Source: Mycobacterium sp. MBM (GTDB lineage Bacteria; Actinomycetota; Actinomycetes; Mycobacteriales; Mycobacteriaceae). Taken from it: a DNA stretch of 64,000 nt. The position numbers and the translations under genes were made by a program. The DNA lies in assembly GCA_021648845.1 (NCBI GenBank), contig JAKJHY010000017.1, positions 1 to 64,000 on the forward strand, read 5' to 3'. This document shows, piece after piece, positions 60,623 through 64,000 of this stretch (the stretch's first letter is position 1; each line of letters starts with the position of its first letter). The notes beneath the pieces were generated by a model that ran no database searches, was not told the origin of the DNA, and saw only the letters and a program-made list of their open reading frames with translations.

Positions 60623-61240
60623 GTGAGATCTGAGGCCGCCGGTACGCACGCTGAGCTGCCGCGCAGTATCGACAAGATCCGTACCGCGGCGTTGCAGAGT
60701 TTCGCCGCGCACGGAACCGCCGCGACGACGCTGCGCGGAGTCGCCGCCGCCGCCGGGGTGTCGCTGGGGCTGGTGCAACACCATTTCGCCACCAAGGCCG
60801 GGCTCATCAAGGCGGTCGACGAGTACGTGATCGATGTGGTGATCACCCCATTGGCGCAGCCGGTCCCGGCGGGCTCCACCGATTCGGTGTCCGAGATCGG
60901 TAATCGGGTCAACACGTTGTTCGCCGAGAATCCCGAGGTCGCGGCGTACCTGGGCCGTGCGCTCGTCGACGGCAGCGCGTTGGGCACCATAATTTTCGAT
61001 CGCCTCTACGAAGTCGGCGTCGTGCGCTGGCAGCTGCGAGCCGAGCGTGGCGAGACCCGCCCCGATATCGATCTACCTTGGGCGGTCATCAACGCCCTGA
61101 TCCTGCCGCTCGGCGCGATCAGCATGCGTGGGCACATCGAACGCCACCTGTCGGCGTCGTTCAATTCGCCCGAGCAGCTGCAGCGGTGGCAGGAGTCCGT
61201 GAACACCTTGCTCCGTGACGGCTTGTTCCGAAAAGCGTAG
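60623..61240 (+). CDS. TetR family regulator divergent from whiB
   Basis: 205 residues. The HTH is AATTLRGVAAAAGVSLGLVQHHFATKAGLIKAVDEYV (residues ~33-70), followed by a helical ligand domain. GTG 60623 is chosen because of the -10 element; in-frame GTGs at 60614 and 60599 are alternatives. It faces whiB across a large dyad, so it probably represses itself and whiB. The effector is unknown. Convergent with the AraC gene. Confidence 0.88.
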   Translation: MRSEAAGTHAELPRSIDKIRTAALQSFAAHGTAATTLRGVAAAAGVSLGLVQHHFATKAGLIKAVDEYVIDVVITPLAQPVPAGSTDSVSEIGNRVNTLFAENPEVAAYLGRALVDGSALGTIIFDRLYEVGVVRWQLRAERGETRPDIDLPWAVINALILPLGAISMRGHIERHLSASFNSPEQLQRWQESVNTLLRDGLFRKA

Positions 61241-61245
61241 TGCGG

Positions 61246-62094
61246 TCAGGTATTTCCGCCGGCCACCCGCTTGCGGTAGGCCGACGGGGTCTCGCCGCAG
61301 AACTGGACGAAGCTGCGGGTGAACGAGCTGAGGTTGTCGAATCCCACCGCGGCCGAGGTCGCCTGGACGGACTGTGCCGGCGCGGCCAACAGCGCCATCG
61401 CGCGCAGCATCCGGGCGTGCAGTAGATATGTCCGCCAGGACATTCCGAGGGTGTCGGAGAAGAGTCTGCGTAGGCTGCGCTCCGAGACGGCGACCGCGCG
61501 ACTGACATCTTCGGCGGTGACCGATGCAAGGTGTTCCTTGGTGTAGGTCAGCGCCGCCGCCACGATCGGATGCTCCGTCGTGGGCAGGTTCAGCGGCGCT
61601 TCGTGGTCGAGCGCCTCGGCGACCAAGTGGGCCATCGTGCGGAAGAAGCCGTCGGAGATCTGATCGCCGTGCGCTCGGTCGATGGGCCACCGCAGCGCGT
61701 AGATCATCATCTCGCGGATCAGCGGCGATACGGCGATGATGCGTGCCCGGTCGCCGGTGTCCGGCATCATGTGTGCGTCGAACATCACCGCGATGGTCTT
61801 GACGTCGGGATTCATCACCGCCTGGTGTTCCAGACCGGCCGGGATCCAGGCCGCCTGCTGGGGTGGCAGCAGGTAGTGGCCGGCGTCGGTCTCGACCTCG
61901 ACGACGCCCTGTAGTGCGTACTCGATCTGGTGCACCTCGTGCGAATGCCAGCCGGTGATCAACCCGTCACCTTCGTACAGATAGCTGCCCGCCAGTGCTC
62001 GCCCACCGCGACGCAGTTCGATCACTCGGCGGGGGGCTCGATCCAGCTTGGCCGAAAAGGTCAAACCTCTGTCCGATCGCGCAGAGACGGTCAC
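61246..62094 (-). CDS. AraC family regulator
   Basis: 282 residues. An N-terminal cupin-like sensor domain (LITGWHSHEVHQIEYALQGVVEVETDAGHYLLPPQQAAWIPAGLEHQ, His-rich) and a C-terminal double HTH (VTAEDVSRAVAVSERSLRRLFSDTLGMSWRTYLLHARMLRAMALLA and VQATSAAVGFDNLSSFTRSFVQFCGETPSAYRK). The GTG at 62094 is 24 bp from the divergent amidohydrolase gene, so it very likely regulates that gene. A much longer upstream frame exists but is antisense to the amidohydrolase. Confidence 0.88.
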   Translation of the reverse strand: MTVSARSDRGLTFSAKLDRAPRRVIELRRGGRALAGSYLYEGDGLITGWHSHEVHQIEYALQGVVEVETDAGHYLLPPQQAAWIPAGLEHQAVMNPDVKTIAVMFDAHMMPDTGDRARIIAVSPLIREMMIYALRWPIDRAHGDQISDGFFRTMAHLVAEALDHEAPLNLPTTEHPIVAAALTYTKEHLASVTAEDVSRAVAVSERSLRRLFSDTLGMSWRTYLLHARMLRAMALLAAPAQSVQATSAAVGFDNLSSFTRSFVQFCGETPSAYRKRVAGGNT

Positions 62095-62118
62095 GGTTTT
62101 CGAGGGTACTAGTTGGTT

Positions 62119-63381
62119 ATGCAGACCGACGACCTCGTTCTGGTGAGCATCGACGACCATGTCGTGGAGCCGCCGGACATGTTCCTCAATCACGTGCCCG
62201 CCAAGTACAAGTCCGAGGCCCCCATCGTCGTGACCGACGACAAGGGGGTGGATCAATGGATGTACCAAGGCAGGCCGCAGGGGGTCAGCGGGCTCAACGC
62301 GGTGGTGTCCTGGCCCGCCGAGGAATGGGGCCGCGACCCCGCCGGCTTCGCCGAGATGCGTCCCGGGGTCTATGACGTGCACGAGCGGGTGCGAGACATG
62401 AGCCGCAACGGGATCCTGGCGTCGATGTGTTTCCCGACCTTCACCGGGTTTTCCGCGCGCCATCTCAACATGCACCGTGAAGAGGTCACGCTGGTGATGG
62501 TGTCGGCCTACAACGACTGGCATATCGACGAATGGGCGGGTTCCTACCCGGATCGCTTCATCCCGATCGCGGTCCTGCCGACCTGGAATCCCGACGCGAT
62601 GTGCACGGAGATCCGCCGGGTGGCCGCCAAGGGCTGCCGGGCGGTGACGATGCCGGAATTGCCGCACCTGGAGGGACTTCCCAGCTACCACGACGAGGAC
62701 TACTGGGGTCCGGTGTTCCAGACACTGTCCGATGAACAGGTGGTGATGTGCTTGCACATCGGAACCGGATTCGGGGCCATCAGCATGGCGCCGAATGCCC
62801 CGATCGACAACCTGATCATCCTGGCCACGCAGGTCTCGGCGATGTGCGCCCAGGACTTGTTGTGGGGTCCGGCGATGCGCAACTATCCGGACCTGAAGTT
62901 CGCCTTCTCCGAAGGTGGCATCGGCTGGATCCCGTTCTATCTGGACCGCAGCGACCGGCATTACACCAACCAGAAATGGCTGCGCCGCGACTTCGGTGAC
63001 AAGCTGCCCAGCGACGTCTTCCGGGAGCATTCGCTGGCCTGCTACGTGACCGACAAGACCTCGCTGAAACTGCGCCATGAGATCGGCATCGACAATATCG
63101 CCTGGGAGTGCGATTACCCGCACTCCGACTGCTTCTGGCCCGACGCCCCCGAGCAGGTGCTGGCCGAGTTGAACGCTGCCGGGGCCTCCGATGCCGATAT
63201 CAACAAGATCACCTGGGAGAACTCCTGTCGCTTCTTCGGCTGGGATCCGTTCCGGCTGACCCCCCGCGAAAAGGCCACGGTGGGCGCCCTTCGCGCCAGC
63301 GCCACCGACGTCGACACCTCGATCCGGCCCCGGGCGGAGTGGGCGCGGCTCTACGACGAGAAGCGGTTCGCCAAGGTCTGA
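62119..63381 (+). CDS. Amidohydrolase family 2 protein (ACMSD-like)
   Basis: 420 residues. The metal motif is VSIDDHVVEPPDMF at the N-terminus (D-x-H form), with further ligands in VMCLHIGTGFG, LKFAFSEGGIGWIPFYLDR and WECDYPHSDCFWPDAPE. This amidohydrolase_2 group (decarboxylases and hydrolases of aromatic or carbonyl acids) is strongly expanded in mycobacteria. It is probably induced through the adjacent AraC regulator. Substrate unknown. Confidence 0.87.
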   Translation: MQTDDLVLVSIDDHVVEPPDMFLNHVPAKYKSEAPIVVTDDKGVDQWMYQGRPQGVSGLNAVVSWPAEEWGRDPAGFAEMRPGVYDVHERVRDMSRNGILASMCFPTFTGFSARHLNMHREEVTLVMVSAYNDWHIDEWAGSYPDRFIPIAVLPTWNPDAMCTEIRRVAAKGCRAVTMPELPHLEGLPSYHDEDYWGPVFQTLSDEQVVMCLHIGTGFGAISMAPNAPIDNLIILATQVSAMCAQDLLWGPAMRNYPDLKFAFSEGGIGWIPFYLDRSDRHYTNQKWLRRDFGDKLPSDVFREHSLACYVTDKTSLKLRHEIGIDNIAWECDYPHSDCFWPDAPEQVLAELNAAGASDADINKITWENSCRFFGWDPFRLTPREKATVGALRASATDVDTSIRPRAEWARLYDEKRFAKV

Positions 63382-63425
63382 CCGGCGGCGGCACCCGATC
63401 CCACCGCGGTCGGCGACGGTTGATC

Positions 63426-63431
63426 TAGGCT
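63426..63431 (+). promoter_or_regulatory. -10 element for leaderless start at 63438
   Basis: TAGGCT lies 6 nt before ATG 63438, identical in sequence and spacing to the cinA element. Confidence 0.45.
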
Positions 63432-63437
63432 TGTCCC

Positions 63438-64000
63438 ATGACCGATCTGGATCGTGCCGCAGCCCGTCGTGAAATTGCCGAAGCCCTGTTGAAGGCGCTG
63501 GACCGCAGGCATGAGGTCCTCGACATCATCGTCGATGCCACCGACCGTGCTGCCGCCGTGACGGCCATCGCCGAACTGCTCGGCACCACGCATGCCGGTA
63601 GTGAAGCGGTATTCGGGCTGTCGTTCCAGCAGCTGACCAAGGACGCCCGCAAGGGCATCGCCGCCGAGTTGGAGGATCTCAACAGCCAGCTCACCTTCAC
63701 GTTGAACGAGCGCCCGGCCTCGTCGGCCGAAACGCTGGTGCTGCGACCTTTCTCGGGTGAGACCGACCGCGACATCTTCTCTGCCCGCGTCGATGAGTTG
63801 CACACCGCCGGCGACGGCAGAGGCGGCCCCGCGGGCAGTCTCGACGACGAGATCGCTTCTGCGCTGGGACGTCTGGACGCCGAGGAAGCGGCGTGGTTCG
63901 TGGCGCTTGAGGGCGAGGAAAAGGTCGGGCTGGTGCTCGGTGAGCTCGTCGACCACGAGGTCGAGGTACGGATTTGGATCCGTCCGGACCTGCGTAAGAA
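63438..64000 (+). CDS. GNAT-type acetyltransferase with helical N-terminal domain (3' end outside window)
   Basis: 187 codons are visible with no stop before the edge. Residues 1-85 (LDRAAARREIAEALLKALDRRHEVLDIIVDATDRAAAVTAIAELLG and GLSFQQLTKDARKGIAAELEDLNSQL) resemble the helical part of the DNA gyrase A core, a coiled-coil-like segment. The visible C-terminal part (EEKVGLVLGELVDHEVEVRIWIRPDLRK) looks like the beta4-beta5 entry of a GNAT fold just before the acetyl-CoA loop. Such fusions occur in actinobacteria. Function unknown; low-confidence domain calls. Confidence 0.65.
   Translation, partial: MTDLDRAAARREIAEALLKALDRRHEVLDIIVDATDRAAAVTAIAELLGTTHAGSEAVFGLSFQQLTKDARKGIAAELEDLNSQLTFTLNERPASSAETLVLRPFSGETDRDIFSARVDELHTAGDGRGGPAGSLDDEIASALGRLDAEEAAWFVALEGEEKVGLVLGELVDHEVEVRIWIRPDLRK

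Noticed and set aside
62095..63123. N-terminal extension of the AraC gene to 625 codons
   Set aside because: The extra 343 codons are antisense to a conserved amidohydrolase; the AraC fold begins after GTG 62094.

Overview
The window comes from a fast-growing, environmental-type mycobacterium (Mycolicibacterium-like). GC is high and coding is dense on both strands. The gene set is mycobacterial: an antigen-85 mycolyltransferase, a (truncated) mycolic-acid methyltransferase, an MgtA-type mannosyltransferase, an LdtMt1-type L,D-transpeptidase, a CYP125 P450, a WhiB protein, iron boxes and KstR boxes. Several blocks follow the M. tuberculosis Rv1854c-Rv1901 region (ndh, Ag85, bfrA / MFS / glnA3 / amidohydrolase, nitronate monooxygenase, cinA). 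The genome also keeps lon, which M. tuberculosis lacks. No rRNA, tRNA, CRISPR array, insertion sequence or prophage was seen.

Layout. 0-14 kb: Lon protease under a HAIR-like operator, an alpha/beta hydrolase, a BCCT osmolyte transporter, an Ag85 gene with three tandem MtrA-type repeats divergent from ndh, an operon of small protein / deaminase / GH13 glycosidase, a TPR protein, and a TetR-membrane protein pair. 14-19 kb: a four-gene biuret-allophanate nitrogen scavenging cluster (GntR regulator, allophanate hydrolase, biuret hydrolase, NCS2 permease). 19-24 kb: a KstR-box thioesterase, a FUSC-type membrane protein, an EthD-like protein coupled to an enoyl-CoA hydratase, then bacterioferritin-associated ferredoxin and bacterioferritin, divergent across iron boxes. 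24-33 kb: an MFS exporter fused to a winged-helix domain, a KstR-box AhpD-like protein, a split FluG pair (GlnA3 + amidohydrolase), CcdA plus a thioredoxin-like protein, and a CYP135/138-like P450. 33-45 kb: a D-aminoacylase-like amidohydrolase, a lipoprotein dienelactone hydrolase, an SDR, MgtA, then a rearrangement scar where a P450 and a mycolic-acid methyltransferase have both lost their 5' ends and abut; after that a thioesterase, a Thr/Ser dehydratase, a POT peptide transporter and a mycobacterial Pro-rich membrane protein. 45-64 kb: an Ldt, a FadR-type regulator with a fatty acid hydroxylase, an XRE regulator, CYP125, KstR-box genes (nitronate monooxygenase, DapB-like dehydrogenase, FabG3-like SDR), a second Bfd, CinA, two F420-type LLM oxidoreductases with a hydrolase, a divergent WhiB/TetR pair over a large dyad operator, and an AraC/amidohydrolase pair. 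A GNAT-type gene runs off the right edge.

Taken together, much of the accessory content is sterol, fatty-acid and xenobiotic catabolism: four sites fit TNNAACNNGTTNNA (the KstR consensus), and two complete P450s are present. Iron storage and envelope genes carry recognisable control sites (IdeR-like, MtrA-like). Many starts have a TANNNT -10 element 6-7 nt upstream and no Shine-Dalgarno, i.e. candidate leaderless mRNAs. All functions are inferred from sequence by reading; no database search was run.
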